The position numbers and the translations under genes are program-made. Below are positions 25,783-34,827 of a DNA stretch of 64,000 nucleotides, piece by piece. This DNA is from Caballeronia hypogeia (GTDB taxonomy: Bacteria; Pseudomonadota; Gammaproteobacteria; Burkholderiales; Burkholderiaceae), in assembly GCF_001544875.2 (NCBI RefSeq), contig NZ_FCOA02000017.1:1-64000 (forward strand). Reading direction: 5' to 3'. Position 1 is the first letter of the stretch, and the number at the start of each line of letters is the position of its first letter. Under the pieces are notes generated by a model. The model was not told the DNA's origin. It saw only the letters and a program-made list of their open reading frames with translations, and ran no database searches.

Positions 25783-26928
25783 TCAGCTACCCGGACGGAA
25801 ACCGTAGAGATCGCCGTCATGCGTCTGCACGACGAGCGTATCGCCCGCCAGCACGGGCGCCGCGGTGATCGCGCTGCCATCGGTCGGCGCGCGGCCGATC
25901 AGTTCGCCGTTTTCCGTATTCAGGAAGTGCACGAAACCCTGATAGTCACCCACCACGACCGCACGTCCGAGAATGTACGGCACACTGACGTTGCGGTTCT
26001 TGAGCGCCTCCGTCTTCCAGAGCGGCGTGCCATCCGCCGCGCGGAACGCGTTGACGACCGACCAATCGTCGCCTGCCGCGACGACGTTGTCCGTCTGCGC
26101 GAGACCGCTGTCGCTCGAGAAACTCTTCTCCCACACCGGGCGACCCGAGTTCGCATCGAAGCAGCCAATGCGGCCCTGGAACGTCACCGCGCACGTCTGC
26201 GCCCCGACGAGACCCGGCGCGCCGGTCACGTCGTTGATGCGCTCGACTTCGGTCACGCCCTTCGGATACGACACCGGCGCCTGCCAGTAGGCATCACCCG
26301 TCTGCAGGTTGATCGCCGCGAACGCGCCACCCGGGAAACCCGCGAGCACCGCCTGATTGCCGGCGAAGGTCATGCCCGCCGAGACGCGCAGGTTCAGCGG
26401 CACGGCGCGAAGCTGGAACACCCACTTCTGCTCGCCGGTCTGCGCGTTGAACGCGATCACCTTGCCGTCGATCGTGCGCACGATCACGAGATCATTGCCG
26501 ACGAGCGGCGGCGAAACGATTTCGCCCGGCGCCGTGGCCGTCCACAGCAACTTGCCGTCGGCGCCGAGCACGTCGACCTTGCCCTTCAGGCCGCCCACCG
26601 CGGTGAGATTGCCGTCGCTGCCGACGCCCGCCGACAGATCGTCCTTGAGCTTGGTGCGCCAGACGTCCTGGCCGGTCTTCGCATCGATCTTGGCGACCGT
26701 GCCGTTCGTGCCCGCAGCGTAGACGTGATCGCCCACCGCGACCGGCGAGAACAGATAGCGGCCAGCCTTGCCGACGCTCGCTTTCCAGGCCTGATTGACG
26801 TTCAGCACCGGCTTGAAGTCCACGAGCGGTGTCGGCACGCGGCGTTCATCCTTGGTCGACGAGCAAGCAGCCAACAAGGCGGTCATCGCACAGGCGAGCG
26901 GCACGGCGTAGCGTTTCAAAAAAGTCAT
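25783..26928 (-). CDS. bamB: Outer membrane protein assembly factor BamB
   Basis: Lipoprotein of the BAM complex with an eight-bladed beta-propeller that helps deliver outer-membrane proteins to BamA. The signal MTFLKRYAVPLACAMTALLA leads to the lipobox LLAAC with cysteine at residue 22. PQQ-like repeats follow (AGTNGTVAKIDAKTGQDVW; FAAINLQTGDAYW; GYFHFLNTE-like GFVHFLNTENGELI). From ATG 26928 the length is 381, normal for the family; upstream in-frame starts (26943, 26979) would only lengthen the signal. It lies after yfgM and before der, the conserved order. Confidence 0.95.
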   Translation of the reverse strand: MTFLKRYAVPLACAMTALLAACSSTKDERRVPTPLVDFKPVLNVNQAWKASVGKAGRYLFSPVAVGDHVYAAGTNGTVAKIDAKTGQDVWRTKLKDDLSAGVGSDGNLTAVGGLKGKVDVLGADGKLLWTATAPGEIVSPPLVGNDLVIVRTIDGKVIAFNAQTGEQKWVFQLRAVPLNLRVSAGMTFAGNQAVLAGFPGGAFAAINLQTGDAYWQAPVSYPKGVTEVERINDVTGAPGLVGAQTCAVTFQGRIGCFDANSGRPVWEKSFSSDSGLAQTDNVVAAGDDWSVVNAFRAADGTPLWKTEALKNRNVSVPYILGRAVVVGDYQGFVHFLNTENGELIGRAPTDGSAITAAPVLAGDTLVVQTHDGDLYGFRPGS

Positions 26929-27040
26929 CGGTGGACGCAACATGGATTGGTGAATTCGGTTGATCGGCGCCGCCCGCATCGCTCGATGGCGACGCGGCGG
27001 CTTGATGGGTCAAAGCCCGGGTCGACGGATACGAAGCGGA

Positions 27041-27670
27041 TCAGCCGCCGAGCGCATCGAGCTTGAACTGGACCAGCTGGCGTGCGGACGTGTCGTTGGC
27101 CGGCAGCGTGTCGAGCGCCAGTTTGTAGGCCGCGCGCGCATCGTCACGCTTGCCTTGCGCGGCGAGCAGGTCGCCACGGCGATCCGCGATCACGCCCTTG
27201 AACGCGTCGAGCGGCGCATCCGCGAGCAGCTTCAGACCCGCGTCGTAATTCTTCTCGTCGAGCAGGACGAGCGCGAGGCGCAGCTTCGCGATCTGCTTGT
27301 ACTCGTCGTCCTTCGCGTGATCGATGGCCCACTGCAGCTGCGCCTTCGCGCCCGCCGCGTTGCCGGCCATGTAGAACGATTTCGCCGCCGCGAGCGCGGT
27401 CATCTGCGCGTAACCCGTGCCGCTGAACTTGTCCTCCATGTCCGATGCGACTCGCGCGACCAGTGCCTGATCGTTACCGTTCACAGCCTGCTGCAGATGG
27501 TCGTAAAGCACCGATGCCTCGGCCGCCTGACGGCGCTGCCAGAAATTCCAGCCGTTGTACCCGGCGGCAATGACGAGCGCCACGAGGACGATCCACGTCG
27601 TGGAGTTACCCCATTTGGCCCACCAGGCCTTTACGCTTTCCAGTGATTCTTGTTCGTCGTGATAGCTCAT
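27041..27670 (-). CDS. yfgM: YfgM family tetratricopeptide membrane protein
   Basis: A 209-residue inner-membrane protein with one membrane helix (WIVLVALVIAAGYNGWNFW, residues 25-43) and a periplasmic TPR-like domain. In E. coli YfgM (ancillary SecYEG translocon subunit) associates with PpiD and the Sec translocon in periplasmic chaperoning. Helical repeats are seen (AQMTALAAAKSFYMAGNAAG; KLRLALVLLDEKNYDAGLKL). It sits between hisS and bamB, the same neighbours as in E. coli. Confidence 0.9.
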   Translation of the reverse strand: MSYHDEQESLESVKAWWAKWGNSTTWIVLVALVIAAGYNGWNFWQRRQAAEASVLYDHLQQAVNGNDQALVARVASDMEDKFSGTGYAQMTALAAAKSFYMAGNAAGAKAQLQWAIDHAKDDEYKQIAKLRLALVLLDEKNYDAGLKLLADAPLDAFKGVIADRRGDLLAAQGKRDDARAAYKLALDTLPANDTSARQLVQFKLDALGG

Positions 27671-27775
27671 CGTCCAGCTATTCCTTCCTGCGTTTCGTTA
27701 CCCTCTACGAGCGCCGCGCGCGATGCCTGGGATCGTGACGATCCCGTTCGATGCGCGCGGCAACGCGCCTAAATA

Positions 27776-29125
27776 TTAGGCAGCCTCGTCATCGGCGGTT
27801 GCAACCATCGCATTGATTAGATATTCGGTCAAGTCTTCCGCCGGAACGTTTACTTGCTCGTTCTTTTGCGCCTCGGGCGTTTCGCCGCCCGAACGACGCA
27901 GCGCCTTGACGCCGATCATGCCCTGCGCGAGTTCGTCTTCGCCCAGCACGACCGCAAAGGCCGCGCCGCTCGCATCGGCCTTCTTCATCTGCGACTTGAA
28001 ACTCGCGGCTGCGCCGTCCGGGCTGCAATGCAAAATGACATCGAGGCCGGTGTCGCGCAAACGCTCGGCGACGATGAACGCATGCTCGGCAGCCTTCTCG
28101 CCCTGATGCACGACATAGACGTCGGTGCCTTCCGCTTCCGGCACGAGCTGCTCTTCCTTCAGCAGTTCGAGGATGCGCTCGACGCCCATCGCCCAGCCGC
28201 ACGCGGCCGTCGGCTTGCCGCCGAGCTGCTCGATCAGCGGATCGTAGCGGCCGCCGCCCGCGACCGTGCCCTGCGCGCCGAGCTTGTCGGTGACCCACTC
28301 GAACACGGTCAGGTTGTAGTAGTCGAGGCCGCGCACGAGACGCGGATTGACGGTGAACGGAATGTTGTTGGCCTTGAGCAGACGCTGCACGCCTTCGAAG
28401 TGCTTGCGCGATTCCTCGCCCAGAAAATCGACGAGCTTCGGCGCGTTCTGCGCGATCTCCTGCATCGCCGGATTCTTCGTGTCGAGCACGCGCAGCGGGT
28501 TCGTGTAGAGACGGCGCTTCGCTTCTTCGTCGAGCGCATCGGCGTGCTTCTCGAGATAAGCGATCAGTTCCTGCCGATGCGCCGCGCGCTCTTCCGCCTG
28601 GCCGAGCGAATTCAGCTCGAGGCGGATGCCGGTGAGGCCGAGGTCGTCCCACAGGCGCTGGCACATCATGATGATTTCGGCGTCGGTGTCCGGGCCCGCG
28701 AAGCCGAGCGCTTCCACGCCGACCTGATGAAACTGGCGATAACGCCCGCGCTGCGGACGCTCGTGACGGAACATCGGCCCGATGTACCACAGACGCTTCG
28801 GGCCGTCGTACAGCAGATTGTGCTCGATGGTCGCGCGCACCACGGCAGCGGTGTTCTCCGGGCGCATCGTCAGATGCTCGCCGTTGAGCGAATCCGTGAA
28901 GCTGTACATCTCTTTCTCGACGATGTCGGTCACTTCGCCGATCCCGCGCGTGAACAACTGCGTATGCTCGACGATCGGCGTGCGGATGTTCTGATAGCCG
29001 TACGCGCGCAGCATCGACTTGACGGTGGTCTCGAAGAAGTCCCACAACGCGGCATCCTGCGGGAGGATGTCGTTCATGCCCTTCACGCCGCTCAGTTTCC
29101 CGAGCCGTTTATTCTGTTCAGTCAT
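27776..29125 (-). CDS. hisS: Histidyl-tRNA synthetase
   Basis: Class II aminoacyl-tRNA synthetase charging tRNA-His. The N-terminus (KLSGVKGMNDILPQDAALW), motif 2 region (MFRHERPQRGRYRQFHQ), the histidine A motif (LVRGLDYYNLTVFEW) and motif 3 (GGRYDPLIEQLGG, GWAMGVERIL) are intact, with a C-terminal anticodon-binding domain. The 449-residue length is normal. It begins 6 bp after the ispG stop and is clearly co-transcribed. HisZ, encoded at 18417-19568, is its non-catalytic paralogue. Confidence 0.97.
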   Translation of the reverse strand: MTEQNKRLGKLSGVKGMNDILPQDAALWDFFETTVKSMLRAYGYQNIRTPIVEHTQLFTRGIGEVTDIVEKEMYSFTDSLNGEHLTMRPENTAAVVRATIEHNLLYDGPKRLWYIGPMFRHERPQRGRYRQFHQVGVEALGFAGPDTDAEIIMMCQRLWDDLGLTGIRLELNSLGQAEERAAHRQELIAYLEKHADALDEEAKRRLYTNPLRVLDTKNPAMQEIAQNAPKLVDFLGEESRKHFEGVQRLLKANNIPFTVNPRLVRGLDYYNLTVFEWVTDKLGAQGTVAGGGRYDPLIEQLGGKPTAACGWAMGVERILELLKEEQLVPEAEGTDVYVVHQGEKAAEHAFIVAERLRDTGLDVILHCSPDGAAASFKSQMKKADASGAAFAVVLGEDELAQGMIGVKALRRSGGETPEAQKNEQVNVPAEDLTEYLINAMVATADDEAA

Positions 29126-29131
29126 CTGTCT

Positions 29132-30460
29132 TCAGAGGGTTGCGGTGGACGTCTCTTCGCGCTTGCCGGTATTTTGGCCGTAAGTGCGCTCGACATAGTC
29201 GCTGACGATTTGCTGGAATTCGACGGCGATATTCTCGCCGCGCAGCGTCTTCACCTTGACGCCGTCGATGAACACGGGCGCCGCCGGATTCTCGCCCGAA
29301 CCCGGCAGGCTGATGCCGATGTTCGCGTGCTTCGACTCGCCCGGACCGTTGACGATGCAGCCCATGACCGCGACGTGCATCTTTTCGACGCCGGCATATT
29401 GGTCGCGCCAGACGGGCATGGAGTTGCGCAGATAGGCCTGAATTTGCGACGCGAGTTCCTGGAACAGCGTGCTCGTCGTGCGGCCGCAGCCGGGACACGC
29501 GATGACCATCGGCGTGAAGGAGCGTAGGCCCATGGTCTGCAGAATTTCCTGACCGACGACGACTTCGCCCGTGCGCGCGCCGCCGGGTTCCGGCGTCAGC
29601 GAAATGCGGATGGTGTCGCCGATGCCTTCCTGCAACAGCACGGAAAGCGCCGCGGTGGACGCCACGATGCCTTTCGATCCCATGCCCGCTTCGGTCAGGC
29701 CCAGATGCAGCGCGAAGCTGCAGCGCCTGGCCAGCTCGCGATACACGGCGATCAGATCCTGCACGCCGCTGACCTTGCACGACAAGATGATCTTGTCGCG
29801 GCCCAGACCCAGTTCGACAGCGCGTTCCGCGGAGCCGATCGCCGATTGAATCAGCGCCTCGTACATCACGCTTTGCAGTTCCCACGGCGTGGAACGCGCG
29901 GCGTTTTCGTCCATCATGCGCGCGAGCAGGTCCTGATCGAGGCTGCCCCAGTTCACGCCGATGCGCACCGGCTTGTCATATTTGATCGCGGCTTCGATCA
30001 TCTGCGCGAATTGCGTGTCGCGCTTCGCGCCCTGACCGACGTTGCCCGGATTGATACGGTACTTCGACAGCGCCTCCGCGCACGCCGGATGGTCGCGCAG
30101 CAGCAGATGGCCGTTGTAATGGAAATCGCCGACGAGCGGCACGGACACACCCATGCGATCCAGTTGCTCGCGGATATGCGGCACTTCGGCCGCCGCCTCC
30201 GGCGTATTCACCGTGATGCGCACGAGTTCCGAGCCCGCCTGCGCCAATTCCTTGATCTGGATGGCGGTGCCGATGGCGTCGGCGGTGTCGGTGTTGGTCA
30301 TCGACTGCACGCGCACGGGCGCGTCGCCGCCGATCGTCACGATCTGGCCGCCCCAGCGTACATCCACCGCGTGCGAAGAGCGGCGCTTCAACGGACCACC
30401 GAAGACGGGTTCGGTAGAACAAATCTTGCTGCTGATCAGGGATTGAGCTTCGGATTGCAT
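29132..30460 (-). CDS. ispG: 4-hydroxy-3-methylbut-2-enyl diphosphate synthase IspG (GcpE)
   Basis: Iron-sulfur enzyme of the MEP isoprenoid pathway, converting MEcPP to HMBPP. The TIM-barrel part (VQSMTNTDTADAIGTAIQI) and the C-terminal [4Fe-4S] ligands (CPGCGRTTSTLFQ and GCIVNGPGES) are present. The 442-residue length is typical of Burkholderiaceae. ATG 30460 has an AAAGGG ribosome site about 9 nt upstream; a TTG at 30478 is less likely. It sits between rodZ and hisS. Confidence 0.96.
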   Translation of the reverse strand: MQSEAQSLISSKICSTEPVFGGPLKRRSSHAVDVRWGGQIVTIGGDAPVRVQSMTNTDTADAIGTAIQIKELAQAGSELVRITVNTPEAAAEVPHIREQLDRMGVSVPLVGDFHYNGHLLLRDHPACAEALSKYRINPGNVGQGAKRDTQFAQMIEAAIKYDKPVRIGVNWGSLDQDLLARMMDENAARSTPWELQSVMYEALIQSAIGSAERAVELGLGRDKIILSCKVSGVQDLIAVYRELARRCSFALHLGLTEAGMGSKGIVASTAALSVLLQEGIGDTIRISLTPEPGGARTGEVVVGQEILQTMGLRSFTPMVIACPGCGRTTSTLFQELASQIQAYLRNSMPVWRDQYAGVEKMHVAVMGCIVNGPGESKHANIGISLPGSGENPAAPVFIDGVKVKTLRGENIAVEFQQIVSDYVERTYGQNTGKREETSTATL

Positions 30461-30616
30461 CGAAAAACCCTTTGGCAACCTTCGCGCCGCAAAGGCGGCG
30501 AGTTGCGTGATTGAAACCTCAAACGGGCGTCATGGCTTGCACCGTGACGCCCCTGACTTGTCTTTCGCGCTCGGCATCGACTCGATTCGCGCCTCGGGGA
30601 ACCCTCGAGAAAGCCC

Positions 30617-31738
30617 TTAAGGGAGCGAGAGACGCGCGACATTGCCGCGTGCGGACGAATAACGCTTGGCATCGACCGGTTCGTCGTCGACCGACAACGA
30701 TTCGACGCCCTTCACATTGCCGACGGTCACCTTGAAAGGCGCCTCGCCCTGCACCCGCTGCGTGCTGCCCGCGTGAACGAGGCCGGAATACAGTTCCTTG
30801 CCGTCCTTGCCGCGCACGCTAAACCAGCTATCTTCCTTCACTCTCAATTCGATGGCGCTCGACCCGCTGCCGGCAACCGCCGGAGCCGAAGCCGCCGCCG
30901 TGGTCGCCGATGCGGGTTTCGCCGCCGCCGGTGCGGGCGCCGCCGCGGCCGGCGTGCTCGCACCCTGCACCGCGGACAAAGTGGAGGACGAGGCGGGCAG
31001 CGCGTTGGTGCCGAGCGGACGCGGCATCGGCTGCTCACCGGGCGCGGTCGACACTTCAGGCAGCGACGCTTCGCCGGTGTTCGCCGCCGCGGCTTCGTCC
31101 GGCGTGGGCGCGGACGCCCCGCCGGCCGTTTCGTTCGATGGCGATGTCGACGACGACAAGCCCATCCCCGTGGTCGCCTTCAGCCGCGCGAGCCAGTTGC
31201 CCGAATCGCCGTTGGTGTGCCACATGATGAGCGCCGCCAGCACGACGATGACCGCGAGCACGCCCCACATCCACGAACGCTTGCGGCCCGACGAATTGCC
31301 GAGCGGCACCGACACGCGACCGCGCGGCAGACCCGCGCCGGCGGACGCCGGAACCTTCAGATTCTCTTGGATGGCAGCGCCGCCATCGCGCCGGAACGCC
31401 TGGGTGAACGGCGCGGGATCGGCACCCAGAATCTTCGCGTAGCTGCGCACGATGCCCGCCGCAAAAGTGCGATCGGGCATCTGGCTGATGTCGCCTGCTT
31501 CGAGCGCGAGCAGTTTCGGCGGCGAGACTTTCAGGCGCGCGGAAACGTCGTCGATCGACCATGCTTTCGCCTGCCGGAGCTGCGCGAGGCGCGCGCCGAC
31601 AGCTTGGATCGAGTCCAGGTTCCCCGCCTGGCTCGCATTCGATGCCGCCCCTTCCGCAGCGGCCGGAGCGTCGTGCTGACTGCCGGGCCGGTTGCCGGTG
31701 TGACTGCCAAAAGGCGTCGGGTGCTGCGGCTCACTCAT
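30617..31738 (-). CDS. rodZ: Cytoskeleton protein RodZ-like (HTH / DUF4115)
   Basis: RodZ links MreB to the membrane cell-wall machinery and helps set rod shape. A cytoplasmic Xre-type helix-turn-helix (LAQLRQAKAWSIDDVSARLK) sits at about residues 48-115, followed by one membrane helix (WMWGVLAVIVVLAALIMW), a long Ala/Pro/Ser linker, and a periplasmic DUF4115 domain (IELRVKEDSWFSVRGKDGKE) near the end. The 373-residue layout matches the family. The ATG at 31738 has GAGGA 7-8 nt upstream. It lies upstream of ispG, as usual. Confidence 0.9.
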   Translation of the reverse strand: MSEPQHPTPFGSHTGNRPGSQHDAPAAAEGAASNASQAGNLDSIQAVGARLAQLRQAKAWSIDDVSARLKVSPPKLLALEAGDISQMPDRTFAAGIVRSYAKILGADPAPFTQAFRRDGGAAIQENLKVPASAGAGLPRGRVSVPLGNSSGRKRSWMWGVLAVIVVLAALIMWHTNGDSGNWLARLKATTGMGLSSSTSPSNETAGGASAPTPDEAAAANTGEASLPEVSTAPGEQPMPRPLGTNALPASSSTLSAVQGASTPAAAAPAPAAAKPASATTAAASAPAVAGSGSSAIELRVKEDSWFSVRGKDGKELYSGLVHAGSTQRVQGEAPFKVTVGNVKGVESLSVDDEPVDAKRYSSARGNVARLSLP

Positions 31739-31843
31739 GCCAAATTCCTCGCATCGATTCTCTTATATGGCGCGTTTGCAACGTACGGTTGAAAAACCAC
31801 GTGAACGATACAACTGCCGCGCCAATGCAGACGGCTTTATAAC

Positions 31844-31867
31844 AAAAAGTGCGGCTTTTCGTGCCGC
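31844..31867 (-). terminator. Possible terminator between rlmN and rodZ
   Basis: On the minus strand the arms GCGGC / GCCGC (loop ACGAAAA) are followed by ACTTTTTG. The stem is short, so termination may be partial. It lies about 115 bp past the rlmN stop. Confidence 0.45.
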
Positions 31868-31918
31868 TTTCGGGTCGCTCTTCGCGTCCGCTTTTCATGG
31901 CTTTTGATTGCTGCTTTT

Positions 31919-31939
31919 CAGGCCTCGGGCTGAGGCCTG
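31919..31939. repeat. Inverted repeat downstream of rlmN
   Basis: Arms CAGGCCTC and GAGGCCTG around a 5-nt loop GGGCT, located 44 bp past the rlmN stop. No T-run follows on the minus strand. Confidence 0.45.
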
Positions 31940-31982
31940 ACTGCAGACGGCGCGCCGAGCCGTTGCGCGCCGCGATGCGCCA

Positions 31983-33125
31983 TCAGACGGCGCGCACCTC
32001 GATCGTCTTGCTCCCCGCGCGATTCATGCGCTCGGCGAGACGCGTGCGATCCTGCACCGCGCCGGCGAGTTGGCCGCATGCCGCGTCGATGTCGTCGCCG
32101 CGCGTCTTGCGTACTGTGGTGACGACGCCCGCGTCGATCAGCACCTGTGCGAAACGCTTGATCTGCTCGTTCTTCGAGCGCGTCAGGCCCGACTCGGGGA
32201 ACGGATTGAACGGAATGAGGTTGAACTTGCACGGCACGTCGCGCGTGACGGCGAGCAGTTCGCGCGCGTGCTGCTCGGTGTCGTTCACACCGTCGAGCAT
32301 GCAGTATTCGAACGTGATGAAGTCGCGCGGCGCGACCTTCAGATAGCGCTGGCACGCCGCCATGAGTTCGCGCAGCGGATACTTCTTGTTCAGCGGCACG
32401 AGCATGTCGCGCAGCGGATCGTTCGGCGCGTGCAGCGACACCGCGAGCGCCACCGGCAGATCCGCCGCGAGACGGTCCATCATCGGCACGACGCCCGAGG
32501 TGGACAGCGTCACGCGCCGGCGCGACAGGCCATAGGCGTTGTCGTCGAGCATCAGTCGCATGGCCGGAACCACAGCGTCGTAGTTGAGCATCGGCTCGCC
32601 CATGCCCATCATCACGACGTTGGTCACGACACGCTCGCCCTTGCCCGGGCCGCCGACTTCGCGCCCCATCGACTTGCGCAGCGCGAATTCCGCCATGCGC
32701 AACTGGCCGATGATCTCGCCCGTGGTCAGGTTGCGTGAGAAGCCCTGCTTGCCGGTCGAGCAGAACCGGCAGTTGACCGCGCAGCCCGCCTGCGACGACA
32801 CGCACAGCGTGCCACGCGTTTCTTCCGGAATGAACACGGTTTCGACCGCGTTGCCGTTGCCGACGTCGATCAGCCACTTGCGGGTGCCGTCGGCGGAAAC
32901 GTGGTCGGAAATGATGTCGGGCATTGCCATATTGGCGCGGCCCTTGAGTTTTTCGCGCAGCGATTTCGCGAGGTCCGTCATGCCGTCGAAGTCTTCGGCA
33001 CCGTACTGATGGATCCAGCGCTGCAATTGCTTGGCGCGAAACGGCTTTTCGCCCAGGCTGCCGCAATACGCGACCAGCCCGGCGGCGTCGAGATCGAGAA
33101 GGTTGACGTTGGTGCTGCTCGTCAT
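31983..33125 (-). CDS. rlmN: Dual-specificity 23S rRNA/tRNA adenine-C2 methyltransferase RlmN
   Basis: Radical SAM enzyme that methylates A2503 of 23S rRNA and A37 of some tRNAs. The CxxxCxxC cluster is in GCAVNCRFCSTGKQG; the resting-state cysteine region (EYCMLDGVND) and the catalytic C-terminal cysteine (DIDAACGQL) are present. I chose ATG 33125 (MTSSTNVNLLDLD), giving 380 residues; earlier in-frame starts (33140, 33188, 33236) add sequence that does not look conserved. It lies between ndk and rodZ. Confidence 0.95.
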   Translation of the reverse strand: MTSSTNVNLLDLDAAGLVAYCGSLGEKPFRAKQLQRWIHQYGAEDFDGMTDLAKSLREKLKGRANMAMPDIISDHVSADGTRKWLIDVGNGNAVETVFIPEETRGTLCVSSQAGCAVNCRFCSTGKQGFSRNLTTGEIIGQLRMAEFALRKSMGREVGGPGKGERVVTNVVMMGMGEPMLNYDAVVPAMRLMLDDNAYGLSRRRVTLSTSGVVPMMDRLAADLPVALAVSLHAPNDPLRDMLVPLNKKYPLRELMAACQRYLKVAPRDFITFEYCMLDGVNDTEQHARELLAVTRDVPCKFNLIPFNPFPESGLTRSKNEQIKRFAQVLIDAGVVTTVRKTRGDDIDAACGQLAGAVQDRTRLAERMNRAGSKTIEVRAV

Positions 33126-33275
33126 GTCGAGTTCTGCCATTTCAGATTGCGAAGCCCGGAAGCTGTTTTCCGGGACCGTTCGCGCCATTTCCTGCTTGTT
33201 TTCGTACCGCTTTTCTTGCGTCGAGGCGCGATGCACGCAACGGCCACACAGCCATCGCGCGAAACAACGCGAAAA

Positions 33276-33701
33276 TTAACGCGAGTAGACGTTCACTTCC
33301 GGGAAGAAGAAGGCAACTTCCTGGCGCGCCGTTTCCGGAGCGTCCGAACCGTGCACTGCGTTCGCGTCGATGCTGTCGGCGAAGTCGGCGCGGATGGTGC
33401 CCTTGTCGGCCTTCTTCGGGTCGGTCGCGCCCATCAGGTCGCGGTGCTTGGCGATCGCGTTCTCACCTTCCAGCACCTGAATCACGACCGGGCCGGAGAT
33501 CATGAATTCCACGAGGTCCTTGAAGAACGGACGCGCGGCGTGCACGGCGTAGAACTTCTCTGCGTCGGCGCGCGACAGATGAACCATGCGCGACGCGATA
33601 ATCTTCAGACCTGCGTTCTCGAAACGGCTGTAGATCTGGCCGATAACGTTCTTTGCCACTGCGTCCGGCTTGATAATCGACAGGGTGCGCTCGATCGCCA
33701 T
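33276..33701 (-). CDS. ndk: Nucleoside diphosphate kinase
   Basis: Transfers the gamma phosphate between nucleoside triphosphates and diphosphates. The 141 residues start MAIERTLSIIKPDAVAKN and contain the phospho-histidine motif NAVHGSDAPETA. ATG 33701 has TGGAG 7-8 nt upstream. It heads the minus-strand series with rlmN. Confidence 0.97.
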   Translation of the reverse strand: MAIERTLSIIKPDAVAKNVIGQIYSRFENAGLKIIASRMVHLSRADAEKFYAVHAARPFFKDLVEFMISGPVVIQVLEGENAIAKHRDLMGATDPKKADKGTIRADFADSIDANAVHGSDAPETARQEVAFFFPEVNVYSR

Positions 33702-34048
33702 GAAAAACTCCAAAAAATGAACGGTTTACGGATTAAAACGAATCGACAATTGTAGCACGAAGCAAGGTATCATTGCGATTGAAACCTTACGACACCGTAA
33801 GGATCAAATCTGGCGAGTACTTGAACCAAGGAACACCCGGATTAGCCGTTCGAACTATTGAATTCGGGCCGCGCCGAGGCCATATTGGAGCAAGGCGCTG
33901 CATTGCAACCAGCAAGGCGCGACGCGGCGAAGGCACCAGAACGGTTCCGGCGGTCCTAATACTGGTTTAAGTCCGCGCACCTTATCATTCGTGTGTGACG
34001 AATGTCGCGGGAAGACCGAACGACAGACAATTGGAGCAAGGAGAAACC
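33702..34048. other. Intergenic region between divergent ndk and the BI-1 gene
   Basis: A 347-bp gap. It includes a lower-GC stretch (33720-33860), a perfect hairpin CCTTACG / CGTAAGG with loop ACAC near 33785-33802, and a TTG-started 65-codon frame (33773-33970) with no recognisable family. Promoters for ndk and the BI-1 gene must lie here. I do not call a gene. Confidence 0.4.
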
Positions 34049-34747
34049 ATGAACGAATCACCCTACAGCTTTGGCCGTAACGGCAGCGTCACCTCGGTGG
34101 AGACGCGCAACCGCGTGCTGCGCAACACCTACTGGCTGCTCGCGCTCTCGATGGTGCCGACGGTGCTAGGCGCGTGGGTCGGCGTGGCGACGGGCTTCTC
34201 GCTGTTCGCCGCCTCCAGCCCGGCAATGAGCTTCATCGCGTTCCTCGCGATCGCGTTCGGTTTCATGTTCGCCATCGAAAAGACGAAGAACAGCGGCGTC
34301 GGCGTCGCGGTGCTGCTCGGCTTCACGTTCTTCATGGGCCTGATGCTCTCGCGTCTGCTGAGCTTCATCCTCGGCTTCTCGAACGGCCCGCAGCTCATCA
34401 TGATGGCGTTCGGCGGCACCGGCGTGATCTTCGCGGCCATGGCGACCATCGCAACGGTCAGCAAGCGCGATTTCTCGGGTCTCGGCAAGTTCCTGTTCAT
34501 GGGCGTGATCGTCATTCTGCTGGCCGCGTTCGCGAACATCTTCCTGCAGTTGCCCGCACTGATGCTGACCATCTCGGTGCTCGCCATCGTGATCTTCTCG
34601 GCGTACATGTTGTTCGACGTGCAGCGCGTGGTGAATGGCGGTGAGACGAACTACATCAGCGCGACGCTCGCGATCTACCTCGACCTGTACAACGTGTTCA
34701 CGAACCTGCTGGCGCTGCTCGGCATTTTCGGCGGCAACCGCAACTGA
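34049..34747 (+). CDS. Bax inhibitor-1/YccA family membrane protein
   Basis: A 232-residue inner-membrane protein with about seven membrane helices (NTYWLLALSMVPTVLGAWVG; GVAVLLGFTFFMGLMLSRLL; DLYNVFTNLLALLGIFGG). It belongs to the BI-1/YccA family; E. coli YccA binds and restrains FtsH, which makes its nearness to hflKC (12 kb away, same FtsH circuit) of interest, though the link is inference. The acidic residue in the C-terminal FDVQRVVNGGE segment fits the family's pH sensor region. ATG 34049 has AAGGAG 7 nt upstream. It ends at a shared terminator. Confidence 0.92.
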   Translation: MNESPYSFGRNGSVTSVETRNRVLRNTYWLLALSMVPTVLGAWVGVATGFSLFAASSPAMSFIAFLAIAFGFMFAIEKTKNSGVGVAVLLGFTFFMGLMLSRLLSFILGFSNGPQLIMMAFGGTGVIFAAMATIATVSKRDFSGLGKFLFMGVIVILLAAFANIFLQLPALMLTISVLAIVIFSAYMLFDVQRVVNGGETNYISATLAIYLDLYNVFTNLLALLGIFGGNRN

Positions 34748-34770
34748 TCTTCGGTTTCGGGCGCTGCAGC

Positions 34771-34801
34771 AAAAAAACCGGCCTTCGGGCCGGTTTTTTT
34801 G
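34771..34801. terminator. Bidirectional terminator between the BI-1 gene and rlmD
   Basis: AAAAAAACCGGCC-TTCG-GGCCGGTTTTTTT: a UUCG-type tetraloop hairpin flanked by A and T runs, serving both convergent genes. Confidence 0.93.
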
Positions 34802-34827
34802 CGTCTGCGTAAATCGCTCGATCCGGT

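Noticed and set aside
33773..33970. 65-codon TTG-started frame
   Set aside because: No ribosome site, no family likeness and low complexity at the end; kept only as a note on the gap.
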